This document shows positions 8,991-17,192 of a stretch of DNA of 64,000 nucleotides, one piece after another. Under the pieces are notes generated by a model. That model worked only from the letters and a program-made list of their open reading frames with translations. It had not been told where the DNA came from and did not search any database. The position numbers were made by a program, and so were the translations under genes. The stretch spans positions 124,001 to 188,000 of the forward strand of contig NZ_JARLTC010000020.1 in the NCBI RefSeq assembly GCF_029382225.1, written 5' to 3'. The first letter of the stretch is position 1. Each line of letters starts with the position of its first letter. The DNA comes from Spongiactinospora sp. TRM90649. GTDB taxonomy: Bacteria; Actinomycetota; Actinomycetes; Streptosporangiales; Streptosporangiaceae.

Positions 8991-11900
8991 TGCCGCCGCG
9001 CCGCAGGTCCACCAGCCCGTCGATCGCCCGTCAGCACGCCGACTGGCTCGGCCTGCTCAGGCCCGACGGCCCCTTCGTCTCGGTCGGCGTGCTCGCCGAC
9101 GCGCTGCCGCATGGCCTGGACACGCTGCCCGAAGGACGGCTGGCGCGTCTCATGCAGGCGTGGGGCGAGGTGCGGGCCGTTCCGGGTGAGCTGAACTTCG
9201 CCTGGCAGGAGTTCGTCCTGCGGGAGGTGCTCGGCCTGACCGGTCCGCTGCTGGCCGAGGGGGCGAGTCTGCCCGCCGAGCTGCGGGCGTTCGGGCCGAA
9301 CGACACGCGGGCCCGGCCCGACGCCGTCGCCTTCGGGCCGGACGGTACGGGCGGCAGGGCCGAACGGTTGCACATCTACCGTCGAGGCTGGGACGAGCCG
9401 CTGACCAGGGCGGGCAAGGACCGCCGGTCGGCGGTCGAGGAGGCCGCCGAGCTGTGCCGCAGGCGCGGGGTGCCGCTGGCGTTGCTGACCAACGGCAGGC
9501 TGTGGATTCTCGTGCACGCCCGGGTGCAGGAGCCGTCCACGGTCGCGACCTTCGACGCCGATCTGTGGCTGGAGGAGCGTGACCTGCTCCGCGCCTTCAC
9601 CACCCTGCTGGCCGCGACCCGCGTGCTCAAGCCCCCGGTGGACGCGGCCGGCAGGCCCACCGACAGCCTGGCCGCGCTGTTCTCGCGCAGCGCCGACGCC
9701 CAGGCGGAGATCACCGACACGCTGGGCAGGCAGGTGCTGCACGCCGTCGAACTGCTGGTCGGCGAGGTGGCCAGGCTCGACCGGGAGTCCGGTGGAGAAC
9801 TGCTCGTGGGGGTGCCCGAGCGCCAGCTCCACCGGGGCGCGCTGACCGTGATGATGCGCCTGGTCTTCCTGCTCTACGCGGAGGACCAGCGGCTGCTGCC
9901 GGTCGATTCCGACCTCTACGCCGGCTCGTACTCGGTCGGCGGGCTGTTCGACGCCCTGGAGGAGGATCGCAGCCGGTACGGCGAAGCCGTGGGCGACCGG
10001 CGGCGGGCGGCGTGGCCCCGGCTGCTGGCCCTCTTCGGCGCGGTGTACGGCGGATGCGAACACGACGACATGCGCATCCCGCCCTACGGCGGCACGCTGT
10101 TCGACCCGGACAGGTTCGGCTGGCTGACGGCCGTCAGGATCACCGACCGGGTGGTCCACCAGATCCTCTCGGCGCTGCTGGTGCTGGTGGGCGAGAGCGG
10201 CGCGCCGGAACGGCTCAGCTACAAGGGCCTCGGGGTGGAGCAGATCGGGCATGTCTACGAAGGACTGCTGGAGTTCTCCTGCGTCCGGGTGACCGAACCG
10301 TATGTCGGGTTGTTCGGCAAGCTTGAGCCGGAACTGCCGCTCGCCGAGCTGGAACGCGCTCGTCAAGAGGAGCCCGACTTCGCCGCGTGGCTGGTCAAGG
10401 CGTGCGGGGCGACGGCGAACCGGGTCGCCAAGGCGCTGGCCGCCGAGCCGAAGCAGGCCGACCTCGAACGGCTGCGCACGGCCTGCGACAACGATGACGC
10501 CCTGGCCGGCCGGGTGGCCCCGTTCCTCGGCTTGCTTCGTCTCGACCTGCGGGGGTGGCCGACGGCCTTCCCTCGGCACTCGCTGATCATCACCCAGGTC
10601 GACGACCGGCGCTCCACGGGCACGCACTACACGCCGCGCAGGCTGGCGGAGGAGGTCGTGGAGCACACTCTCGCTCCGCTCTGTTTCACGCCGGGGCCCG
10701 CCGAGGGGGCCGAGCCGCATGAGTGGCGGGTCAAGCGCTGGGACGAACTGCTCGAACTGAAGGTGCTCGACCCGGCGATGGGGTCGGGGGCGTTCCTGGT
10801 CGCGGCCTGCCGATACCTGGCGGATCGGGTGGTCGAGGGCTGGGAACGGGAGGGCGTGCCGCGGGTGATCGTGGACGCGGTCGGCCCGGACTATGACCGT
10901 GACGGGCTGCTGCTGGAGGCCCGGCGCAGGGTCGCGGCGAGCTGTATTTACGGGGTGGACCGCGACGAGCAGGCGGTCGAGCTGGCCAAGTTGTCGCTGT
11001 GGCTGTTCACGCTGGCCAAGAACAAGCCGTTCTCGTTCCTGGACCACACGTTGCGGCACGGTGATTCGTTGGTCGGGCTCGTGGAGGACCGGCAGCTCAC
11101 GGCGTTCCATCTCGATCCGAGGGAAGGGCGCTTCAGCAACGCCCGGCTGACGAACGCGCTGTGGGAGACGACGGAGACGATCCTGCGGGAGGCGGAGCGC
11201 CTGCGCGTGGAGATCGAACGGGAGCCGGTCCGCGACGCGGCCCACGGCCGGGAGCTGGAGGCCAAGTTCACCACCGTGCGCGGGCTCACCGAGCAGTTGC
11301 GGTTCGCAGCCGACGCCGTGGTCGCCGCCGCGCTCGCCGCCGTGGGAGACAAGAAGCGGAACCGCCCTCCGCACTGGGCGGAGCAGGAGGAGGGGGACGA
11401 ATACGGCAGGCTGCTGGCCGAGCTGGCGGAGGACGTAGAGAAGGTCCTCGCCCCGCTCGCGGGGGCCATCGCGCTCGCGGGTGAGCCGGGGGAGGAGGGA
11501 TACGGTACGCGCTTGGCCGCGCTGGTGGCCGAACCCGAGTTCATCGATGCCGAAGCGGTCATCGAGGCGCGGGAGGCGGAGCGGCGGGTACGGCGGTTGA
11601 TCACGCCGATGCTGACGGGCGGCGGGCGCAGGCCAGAGCCGATCAGACCGTTGCACTGGCCTTTGGAGTTTCCTGAGGTCATGTTGCGCGGTGGGTTCAA
11701 CGCGGTGGTGGGCAACCCGCCGTTCATCGGAGGTCAGCGGCTCACCGGGGCAATCGGAGAGGACTACCGAGAGTTCCTTGTCACGTATGTCGCTGAAGGG
11801 AAGCGGGGGAGCGCGGACCTATGTTCGTACTTCCTGCTGCGTGATTTGGCGGTGGCTCCGAAGGGGCGGGTGGGGATCATCGCCACCAACACGATCTCCC

Positions 11901-13264
11901 AGGGGGACACGCGAGAGGTCGGACTCGACCAGGCGTATGAGCGGGGTTGGCGGGTCTACCGGACGGTGAAATCTCAGCCGTGGCCGGGTACGGCGTCGCT
12001 GGAGGTTTCTCTGCTCTGGGCCGGATGCCCGGGGGAGCGGGAAATAGCGCTTCGAGACGGGCAAGAGGTCCCGGCGATCACGTCTTCACTCGACCCCGAA
12101 GGGCGGATGGATGGCCTGCCGTTTCGGCTCGCCGCTAACGCCGATCAGTCCTTCATCGGCTCGTATGTGCTTGGTTTGGGGTTCACCATGTCCCCAGCGG
12201 AAGCTGAAAGATGGATTGAGAGAGATCCGCGGAACCGTGAAGTACTATACCCCTATCTTAATGGAGAGGATCTGAACTCCCGCCCCGACTGTTCGGGTCG
12301 TCGCTGGGTGATCAATTTTCATGACTGGTCGATGGCGAGAGCGAAAAGTTATGCGGATCTATTCGCTATCACAGAACGCGAAGTGAAACCTTTTCGAGAG
12401 AAAAATAAGCGTCAGGCTCGTCGAGAAAGGTGGTGGCAGTATGCGGAGCGAGCGCCTGGATTATATGCAGCTATTACAGGCCTTGGGCGACTTCTGGTTA
12501 TTGCACGTGTCAGCAAGACCGGACTGCCTGTGTTTGTGTCGACTGGTCCAGTGATAAGCGAGGCAACTGTTGTCTTTGCTACTGACCGCCATGCGGACAT
12601 GGCTCTTTTGTCTAGCAGTTTTCACTTCACATGGTGGACAGTAAAGGGCCAGTCCACTTTGAGGAATGACACTCGATACACGCCATCCGATGGTTTTGAG
12701 ACCTTTCCTCAGCCTGGGCGGACCAGGCGGATGGACCGAGCGGGGAGGGAACTGCATGAGTATAGGAGCAGCCTGATGCTGGAGTGTGAACTCGGTCTGA
12801 CCAAGCTTTACAATATGGTAAATGATCCCGCTGAATCTGCCCCGGCGATTCAGCGCATCAGAGATCTGCACACCGAGATCGACGAAGCGGTCCAAGAAGC
12901 GTACGCGCTGGACGAGCAGAGCGAGCCTGCCATCCGCGGTTACGAAGCTCGGAAGGCCAAGGCTCCCTTGCCCGCCTGGTCCGATGTCGTTCTCGATCAC
13001 GGGTTCCACGACCACGGCCAAGGGATGCGTTGGACGGTCGGGCCTCAGGCGCGTCTCGACATCCTCGACAAGCTTCTGGCCCTCAATCACTACCGCCACC
13101 AACAGGAGTCGGAGACGGGCACTCAAGGCACCGCGAAGGCCGCCAGGCGGGCGAAGGCGCGCCCGTCGGCGACCTCCGCCACCGCAGGTGTGGAGAATAA
13201 GGGGGACGAGGAGGACACGTTTCTCGGAGACGGTCTGTTCCCTCCGGACGGTGCCCTCTTCTGA
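8987..13264 (+). CDS. drmMI: DISARM adenine-specific DNA methyltransferase DrmMI
   Basis: A 1,425-residue N6-adenine methyltransferase of the large class found in DISARM class 1. SAM-binding motif I is DPAMGSGAFLVAAC (from residue 595) and catalytic motif IV is NPPF (910-913). The ATG at 8987 (or 8990) overlaps the drmD stop. Self-methylation by this enzyme is expected to mark host DNA as protected. Residues about 1064-1287 (12180-12850), C-terminal to the catalytic core where target recognition is expected, are encoded by much more A+T-rich DNA: 12361-12420 is 45% G+C by count, against roughly 70% around it. The C-terminal tail GDGLFPPDGALF recurs as a relic at 15.6 kb. Confidence 0.9.
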   Translation: MMPPRRRSTSPSIARQHADWLGLLRPDGPFVSVGVLADALPHGLDTLPEGRLARLMQAWGEVRAVPGELNFAWQEFVLREVLGLTGPLLAEGASLPAELRAFGPNDTRARPDAVAFGPDGTGGRAERLHIYRRGWDEPLTRAGKDRRSAVEEAAELCRRRGVPLALLTNGRLWILVHARVQEPSTVATFDADLWLEERDLLRAFTTLLAATRVLKPPVDAAGRPTDSLAALFSRSADAQAEITDTLGRQVLHAVELLVGEVARLDRESGGELLVGVPERQLHRGALTVMMRLVFLLYAEDQRLLPVDSDLYAGSYSVGGLFDALEEDRSRYGEAVGDRRRAAWPRLLALFGAVYGGCEHDDMRIPPYGGTLFDPDRFGWLTAVRITDRVVHQILSALLVLVGESGAPERLSYKGLGVEQIGHVYEGLLEFSCVRVTEPYVGLFGKLEPELPLAELERARQEEPDFAAWLVKACGATANRVAKALAAEPKQADLERLRTACDNDDALAGRVAPFLGLLRLDLRGWPTAFPRHSLIITQVDDRRSTGTHYTPRRLAEEVVEHTLAPLCFTPGPAEGAEPHEWRVKRWDELLELKVLDPAMGSGAFLVAACRYLADRVVEGWEREGVPRVIVDAVGPDYDRDGLLLEARRRVAASCIYGVDRDEQAVELAKLSLWLFTLAKNKPFSFLDHTLRHGDSLVGLVEDRQLTAFHLDPREGRFSNARLTNALWETTETILREAERLRVEIEREPVRDAAHGRELEAKFTTVRGLTEQLRFAADAVVAAALAAVGDKKRNRPPHWAEQEEGDEYGRLLAELAEDVEKVLAPLAGAIALAGEPGEEGYGTRLAALVAEPEFIDAEAVIEAREAERRVRRLITPMLTGGGRRPEPIRPLHWPLEFPEVMLRGGFNAVVGNPPFIGGQRLTGAIGEDYREFLVTYVAEGKRGSADLCSYFLLRDLAVAPKGRVGIIATNTISQGDTREVGLDQAYERGWRVYRTVKSQPWPGTASLEVSLLWAGCPGEREIALRDGQEVPAITSSLDPEGRMDGLPFRLAANADQSFIGSYVLGLGFTMSPAEAERWIERDPRNREVLYPYLNGEDLNSRPDCSGRRWVINFHDWSMARAKSYADLFAITEREVKPFREKNKRQARRERWWQYAERAPGLYAAITGLGRLLVIARVSKTGLPVFVSTGPVISEATVVFATDRHADMALLSSSFHFTWWTVKGQSTLRNDTRYTPSDGFETFPQPGRTRRMDRAGRELHEYRSSLMLECELGLTKLYNMVNDPAESAPAIQRIRDLHTEIDEAVQEAYALDEQSEPAIRGYEARKAKAPLPAWSDVVLDHGFHDHGQGMRWTVGPQARLDILDKLLALNHYRHQQESETGTQGTAKAARRAKARPSATSATAGVENKGDEEDTFLGDGLFPPDGALF

Positions 13265-13272
13265 GACTCCTG

Positions 13273-13464
13273 CTACAGAGTGGACTTGAGGGTGGTCACA
13301 AATGCCGCCCACTCACCGGGGCTGAAGACCAGTTTCGGGCCCTCAGGGTCCTTGCTGTCACGGACGGCGACCATACCTGGCAGGTTGGTGGCTACTTCCA
13401 CGCACTGGCCACCGTTTCCTGATGATCGTGATGACTTCTGCCACGCTGCGTTACTCAGGTCCAT
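13273..13464 (-). CDS. DUF397 protein, copy A
   Basis: A 63-residue DUF397 protein with the family signature: AAWQKSSRS near the start, GGQCVEVA in the middle, then VAVRDSKDP and a terminal W-x-x-F segment (EWAAFVTTLK). It overlaps the upstream XRE gene by 10 bases and is co-translated with it. DUF397 proteins are standard partners of DUF5753 XRE regulators in actinomycetes, as in the BldB-like and AbaA-associated sets. It is convergent with drmMI, with an 8-base gap between stops. Confidence 0.9.
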   Translation of the reverse strand: MDLSNAAWQKSSRSSGNGGQCVEVATNLPGMVAVRDSKDPEGPKLVFSPGEWAAFVTTLKSTL

Positions 13465-14282
13465 TCGTGCCTCGCCTTCTCGACCATTTGGAGGGACGTC
13501 CTTTCAGGATAGGCCCATAGTCGAATCGTTTCATAGCGCTCCTGAATGGCAGCGACGTGCTCGTAGTCGGTGGTGACATGTCCCTGGGCTGGTGAATCCG
13601 CATTGACGGTGATCGGTCGGCCATCGGGGAGTTCGGCGATCATGAATGCGCCCGCCAAGCCGGGAAGACACTCCGGATCGACGAGCTGTATGGAAATCGA
13701 CGGCGAAGATGCCGCTTCCAGCAGACGGCCGAGTTGTTCGCGCATTACTTCAGGGCCACCCACGCTGCGCTGTAGGACACCCGCCTCGAAGAGCACGATG
13801 ACACGCGGAGGGTTGTCGCGAACCAGGATTCGCTGTCGTCGCATGCGAGCCTCGACGCGTTGCTCCACAGTCTCGAACGTGGCACGGGGTTCCAGCGTGA
13901 AGATGGCCCGCGCGTACGACTCGGTCTGGAGGAGTCCTGGGACCAGCATCGGATCCCAGGATCGGATGACTCGGGCCGTCGGCTCGATCTCCTCGGCCCA
14001 GTCACGGAACCAGACCGGGCCGCCCGGCTGAGCGTGGATCTGCTGGTACATCCTGATGAAGGACACGCCGTCGGACTCGCCGAACAACCGCTCCAGCCGT
14101 TCCGCGTCGGACCTCGACGGGCTGCGGGTCGCCTTCTCCAAGCGGCTCACCTGAGTCTGCGTGCACCCGAGCCGCGCCGCCACAGCGGACTGCGAGAGCT
14201 GCGCGGCCTCGCGGAGCCGACGCATCTCCGCACCGAACCGCACCCGAGGAGATCCCGGATCGAGAGACGGCACGATATTCAT
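13455..14282 (-). CDS. XRE-family regulator with DUF5753 domain, copy A
   Basis: A 275-residue regulator. Residues about 15-56 are a helix-turn-helix (LREAAQLSQSAVAARL, then TQTQVSRLEKATRSPS). The remainder is a DUF5753 domain with the typical WFRDWAEEIEPTA, VPGLLQTESYAR and EARMRRQR segments. The first 63 residues are identical to copy B at 15883-16710, while the DUF5753 part has diverged. The two regulators should therefore recognise the same operators but may respond to different partners. It is likely autoregulated from the conserved upstream region at 14283-14455. Confidence 0.9.
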   Translation of the reverse strand: MNIVPSLDPGSPRVRFGAEMRRLREAAQLSQSAVAARLGCTQTQVSRLEKATRSPSRSDAERLERLFGESDGVSFIRMYQQIHAQPGGPVWFRDWAEEIEPTARVIRSWDPMLVPGLLQTESYARAIFTLEPRATFETVEQRVEARMRRQRILVRDNPPRVIVLFEAGVLQRSVGGPEVMREQLGRLLEAASSPSISIQLVDPECLPGLAGAFMIAELPDGRPITVNADSPAQGHVTTDYEHVAAIQERYETIRLWAYPERTSLQMVEKARHEWT

Positions 14283-14405
14283 GACATTTCCTCTCGATCC
14301 AGAGAAAATGGCCGGCTCACCATGGGATCACCCATTGGGTCAGCGTCCGATCACCAGTCTAGGCATGCGCATGGCATGGGCGACTCCGAACGGAAAGATG
14401 GTCCG

Positions 14406-14442
14406 ACGCCTTGGCGTAAGTGTAAATCCGGCAAATGCGGAT
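14406..14442. promoter_or_regulatory. conserved upstream block of XRE copy A, candidate operator
   Basis: An inverted repeat ACGCC-TT-GGCGT (14406-14417) is followed by a block TAAATCCGG-n-AAATGC-n-GAT that is also conserved upstream of XRE copy B (16833-16871). In copy B the two half-sites ACGCC and GGCGT are kept but are 8 bases apart. It lies about 125-160 bases upstream of the leftward XRE gene. Survival of this block inside otherwise diverged intergenic DNA suggests a regulatory site; the binding protein is inferred. Confidence 0.4.
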
Positions 14443-14553
14443 CAAATAGTGAGATGACCTGCAACCGGTAGATCGATCCGACGCTATTGGTCATGGAATT
14501 CGGTGTTCCGGAGCTATCGTAGGGAGACTCATCGGCAGACCGAACTTTAGGAT

Positions 14554-14826
14554 GTGCTATGGATCGAAAATATGATTCAAATGCCCTGTATCCATTTTAT
14601 GTCGAATCGGGAAGTCTCCAGCGGAGCTCGGCACACCGGCGGTCGCGATGACCGCCCAGACATCTGGGAGCTCGACATCGGCGACATTGCCGTGATCGGA
14701 CGCGATCTCACGTTCACATACGGGGACCGCCTGCCGGCGGATGTACGGGTGGCCGCGGGCGAGCGAGTAGTGATCACCCCCCGTCGCACGCTCATCGCTG
14801 CCAAGCCGGATATTCCCGATGCCTGA
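14554..14826 (+). CDS. small protein upstream of the DUF6879-like gene
   Basis: Up to 90 residues from GTG 14554; internal ATGs at 14572, 14581 and 14599 are also possible and none has a convincing ribosome site. The C-terminal part (WELDIGDIAVIGRDLTF, then VAAGERVVITPRRTLIA) looks like genuine beta-rich protein. It overlaps the following gene by eight bases, which supports translation as a pair. Function unknown. Confidence 0.55.
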   Translation: MLWIENMIQMPCIHFMSNREVSSGARHTGGRDDRPDIWELDIGDIAVIGRDLTFTYGDRLPADVRVAAGERVVITPRRTLIAAKPDIPDA

Positions 14827-15502
14827 GCCGTATCAGCTCGATGACTCGGCCGGTATCCGGCTCATGCGAGATGACTATCGAGCCGACTTCCGTACTCGCC
14901 AATGGACGATCAGCGGGCAACCGTCCTGGAAGCTGGAACGGCGACAGCACTTCCGGGAGCTAGGTTTCGCGAGCTGGGAGGCGTTCGCAGTCGGCGACTG
15001 GGACGAGGCTCTGCGTCTGATCGAAGCCGAGCGGGATTTCCTCATAGAGTTCTCCTCCGAGGCGGAGAGCAAAGAGATTCCCCTCTACCGGCTCCGGGTG
15101 GTCGAGCGACCGATCGACCCCTATCTCCAATGGGAGTTGCACCTGCTCAATCTGCGAGCGGAGTGCGGGGAGCTCATCCGGGTAATCGAAGCGGAGCAGA
15201 TCCGCGAACAAGAAGCGGAAAGGCCGCTTCCAGAGTTAGTGACGCTGGGACGATCCACCCTGTACCGGGTGCTTTACAACGACGAAGGCGAGTCGGCGGG
15301 TGCCGTCCGCTTCTCAAGTCCCGATGTTGTATGGAAAGCCGAGCGGTTCATCCGTGAACTCTACGAGCAAGGGGAAGACCTGACTGTCTTTTCCAGCGTG
15401 AGATCGTGTCGCTGCCACCACCGCTGGGAGAAACGACGCACAAAGCCTGACGGACAACCAACCAAAGTAGAGACCTGGCCAGATCTCTCCGGGTGTCCGT
15501 GA
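14819..15502 (+). CDS. DUF6879-like protein with C-terminal frameshift
   Basis: Resembles DUF6879 proteins that accompany XRE/DUF397 pairs in actinomycetes: WKLERRQHFRE near the start, then RLRVVERPIDPYLQWELHL and ECGELIRVI. After residue about 190 the reading degenerates to a Cys/Arg-rich tail ending at 15502. Restoring one T in the T run at 15392-15396 gives FFQREIVSLPPPLGETTHKA and a stop at 15448-15450, which is a far more plausible end. I infer a single-base deletion, or a sequencing error, in that run. The gene lies between the two repeat copies. Confidence 0.65.
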   Translation: MPEPYQLDDSAGIRLMRDDYRADFRTRQWTISGQPSWKLERRQHFRELGFASWEAFAVGDWDEALRLIEAERDFLIEFSSEAESKEIPLYRLRVVERPIDPYLQWELHLLNLRAECGELIRVIEAEQIREQEAERPLPELVTLGRSTLYRVLYNDEGESAGAVRFSSPDVVWKAERFIRELYEQGEDLTVFSSVRSCRCHHRWEKRRTKPDGQPTKVETWPDLSGCP

Positions 15503-15562
15503 TGTCGTCAAGGCGGGCAACTCTCGGCAACAGCAGGATCGAAGACGCCCGCCCACGGAGCT

Positions 15563-15692
15563 GCGAAGGCCGCTAGGCGGGCGAAGGTATGCCCGCCGGG
15601 CGGCCTTCGCCAGCCGGATCGGCGATAGGAGTTATGAGGAGGGCGTGTTTCTCGGAGATGGTCTGTTTCCTCAGGGTGGTGCCCTCTTCTGA
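15563..15692 (+). pseudogene. relic of a drmMI 3' end
   Basis: Bases 15563-15595 match drmMI 13133-13165 almost exactly. After a degenerate middle with an in-frame stop, 15645-15692 encodes VFLGDGLFPQGGALF and a stop, matching the drmMI C-terminus TFLGDGLFPPDGALF. It directly precedes DUF397 copy B with the same spacing as at the intact gene. It marks the left end of repeat copy B. Confidence 0.8.
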
Positions 15693-15700
15693 GGCTCTTG

Positions 15701-15892
15701 TTACTGAGCGGGCTTGAGGGAGGTCACGAATGCGGCCCACTCGCTGAGGCTGAAGACCAGTTTCGGGCCTTCGGGGTCCTTGCTGTCGCGGACGGCGACC
15801 ATGCCTGGCAGATTGGTGGCCACTTCCACACACTGGCCGCCGTTTCCGCCAGAGCGTGATGACTTACGCCAAGCGGCGGTGCTCAGGTCCAA
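15701..15892 (-). CDS. DUF397 protein, copy B
   Basis: A 63-residue DUF397 protein nearly identical to copy A: AAWRKSSRS, GGQCVEVATNLPGMVAVRD and a C-terminal WAAFVTSLKP. Differences are concentrated in the last 20 residues. It overlaps the XRE copy B stop by 10 bases, as in copy A. Confidence 0.9.
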   Translation of the reverse strand: MDLSTAAWRKSSRSGGNGGQCVEVATNLPGMVAVRDSKDPEGPKLVFSLSEWAAFVTSLKPAQ

Positions 15893-16710
15893 TTCCGCCT
15901 CGCTTCCTCGATCATGTGCAGGGATACGTGCTCAGGATATGCCCAAAGTCTTATTGCTTCATAGCGCTTCCAGATAGCGCTCACGATCTCCGGGTCTGTG
16001 GTGATCTGCCCATGGGCCGATGAATCAACGTGGATGACATCGGGCTGTTCGCCTGAGAGTTCGGCGATCATAAACGCGCCCATGAGCCCCGATAGGCTCT
16101 TCGGGCCGACGATCTGGATGGAGACGGCCGGACGTGTGGCGGATTCCAGCAGGTGGGTGAGTTGTTCATGCATCACTGCGGCACTGCCTACCTCGCGTGC
16201 TAGAACATACGCCTCGATGAGGATGAGCAACGTGGGAGGGGCGTTCCGGTCGAGAACCCGCTGTCGTCGCATCCGTGCCTCCGCTCGTTCGGTCACCTCG
16301 TCAGGGGTGATCTGAGGCTCCTGATTGAAGATGCTTCGGGCATAGGACTCGGTTTGGAGCAGTCCTGGAATCAGCAGCGGATCCCAGGAACGAAGGATGC
16401 GCGCGGTCGGCTCAATCTCCTCCGCCCAGTCACGGAACCAGACCGGGCCGCCTGGCTGGGCGATGATCCGCTCGTACATCTTGGTGAACGACACCCCCTG
16501 GGCGTCGCCGAACAACCGATCTAGGCGTTCCGCGTCGGACCTCGACGGGCTGCGGGTCGCCTTCTCCAAGCGACTCACCTGAGTCTGCGTGCACCCGAGC
16601 CGCGCCGCCACAGCGGACTGCGAGAGCTGCGCGGCCTCGCGGAGCCGACGCATCTCCGCACCGAACCGCACCCGAGGAGATCCCGGATCGAGAGACGGCA
16701 CGATATTCAT
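15883..16710 (-). CDS. XRE-family regulator with DUF5753 domain, copy B
   Basis: A 275-residue paralogue of the regulator at 13455-14282. ATG 16710 is chosen because it aligns with copy A; an in-frame extension to 16797 has no counterpart there. The helix-turn-helix (residues 15-56) and the first 63 residues are identical to copy A. The DUF5753 half shows many substitutions, for example LIEAYVLAREVGS here against LFEAGVLQRSVGG in copy A. Recent gene conversion of the DNA-binding half, or selection to keep one operator specificity, would explain this. Confidence 0.9.
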   Translation of the reverse strand: MNIVPSLDPGSPRVRFGAEMRRLREAAQLSQSAVAARLGCTQTQVSRLEKATRSPSRSDAERLDRLFGDAQGVSFTKMYERIIAQPGGPVWFRDWAEEIEPTARILRSWDPLLIPGLLQTESYARSIFNQEPQITPDEVTERAEARMRRQRVLDRNAPPTLLILIEAYVLAREVGSAAVMHEQLTHLLESATRPAVSIQIVGPKSLSGLMGAFMIAELSGEQPDVIHVDSSAHGQITTDPEIVSAIWKRYEAIRLWAYPEHVSLHMIEEARRNWT

Positions 16711-16832
16711 CACATTTCCCCTCGATCCGGAGAAAATGGGTCGCTTGGCGTGGCATCGCCAATCGATCTTACGTCCAAAATCCAGTTTAGGGGTCACATG
16801 CCATTGGTTGACTCCGAACAGGAGGTGCCTGG

Positions 16833-16871
16833 ACGCCTTGGCTCAGGCGTAAATCCGGAAAATGCTGATTG
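16833..16871. promoter_or_regulatory. conserved upstream block of XRE copy B, candidate operator
   Basis: Counterpart of 14406-14442: half-sites ACGCC (16833-16837) and GGCGT (16846-16850), followed by AAATCCGG-n-AAATGC-n-GAT. It lies in the 480-base interval between XRE copy B and the next rightward gene. Apart from this block and the short repeat at 16950-17040, I see nothing coding in that interval. Confidence 0.4.
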
Positions 16872-16949
16872 GGTGATGGCAGATCCCGTGTGGCTCGGTG
16901 CGCCGGATTCCGTGTCCTCCGCTGGGCGGAAACCGTGATCGACCGCACG

Positions 16950-17040
16950 GCCGGGATGCCGGGGGAAAACCAATGAATACCAATGCCAGGCGTCGGCCGA
17001 TCTCGACTGGATTGCCTAGCCGATCGCCGTTGGAGCGCTG
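16950..17040. repeat. about 90-bp block shared with 20222-20312
   Basis: A noncoding block (GCCGGGATGCCGGG start, ACTGGATTGCC-AGCCG core) aligns with 20222-20312 over about 90 bases with scattered mismatches. One copy sits upstream of the gene at 17193 and the other upstream of the ATPase gene at 20368, both rightward genes. It may be a shared leader or promoter element, or a trace of duplication. Confidence 0.5.
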
Positions 17041-17192
17041 AACGGGCAGGGTGAGCACACGGCCTTCTCGATCGAGATGCCACTGAAAGGAGCTCGCCCG
17101 CCATTTCCGCGAACAGAGATATGTCCGCTTGGTGGACTTGGTGGTGTCTCCAAACCTGGACAATGCCCGCGAAACCTCAGGAGGCGGAATTC

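Larger units (their letters stand above)
13133..14455. repeat. direct repeat copy A (drmMI tail, DUF397, XRE gene, upstream region)
   Basis: About 1.32 kb that recurs in the same orientation at 15563-16880. It starts within the last 130 bases of drmMI, covers the DUF397 and XRE/DUF5753 genes and extends about 170 bases past the XRE start. Conservation is highest over the XRE helix-turn-helix and lower over its sensor domain. Confidence 0.85.
15563..16880. repeat. direct repeat copy B
   Basis: Second copy of the 1.32-kb unit at 13133-14455, in the same orientation: drmMI tail relic, DUF397, XRE/DUF5753 and conserved upstream DNA. About 1.1 kb of unique sequence, including the DUF6879-like gene, separates the copies. 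Recombination between the copies would delete 2.43 kb. Confidence 0.85.

Noticed and set aside
8909..11656. Leftward open frame of 915 codons opposite drmMI
   Set aside because: Composition and lack of motifs mark it as an antisense shadow of the methyltransferase gene, whose motifs I and IV are on the other strand.
8987..13264. BREX PglX instead of DrmMI
   Set aside because: The neighbours are DrmD, DrmA, DrmB and DrmC, with no PglZ, BrxC or Lon-like gene, so DISARM is the better assignment.
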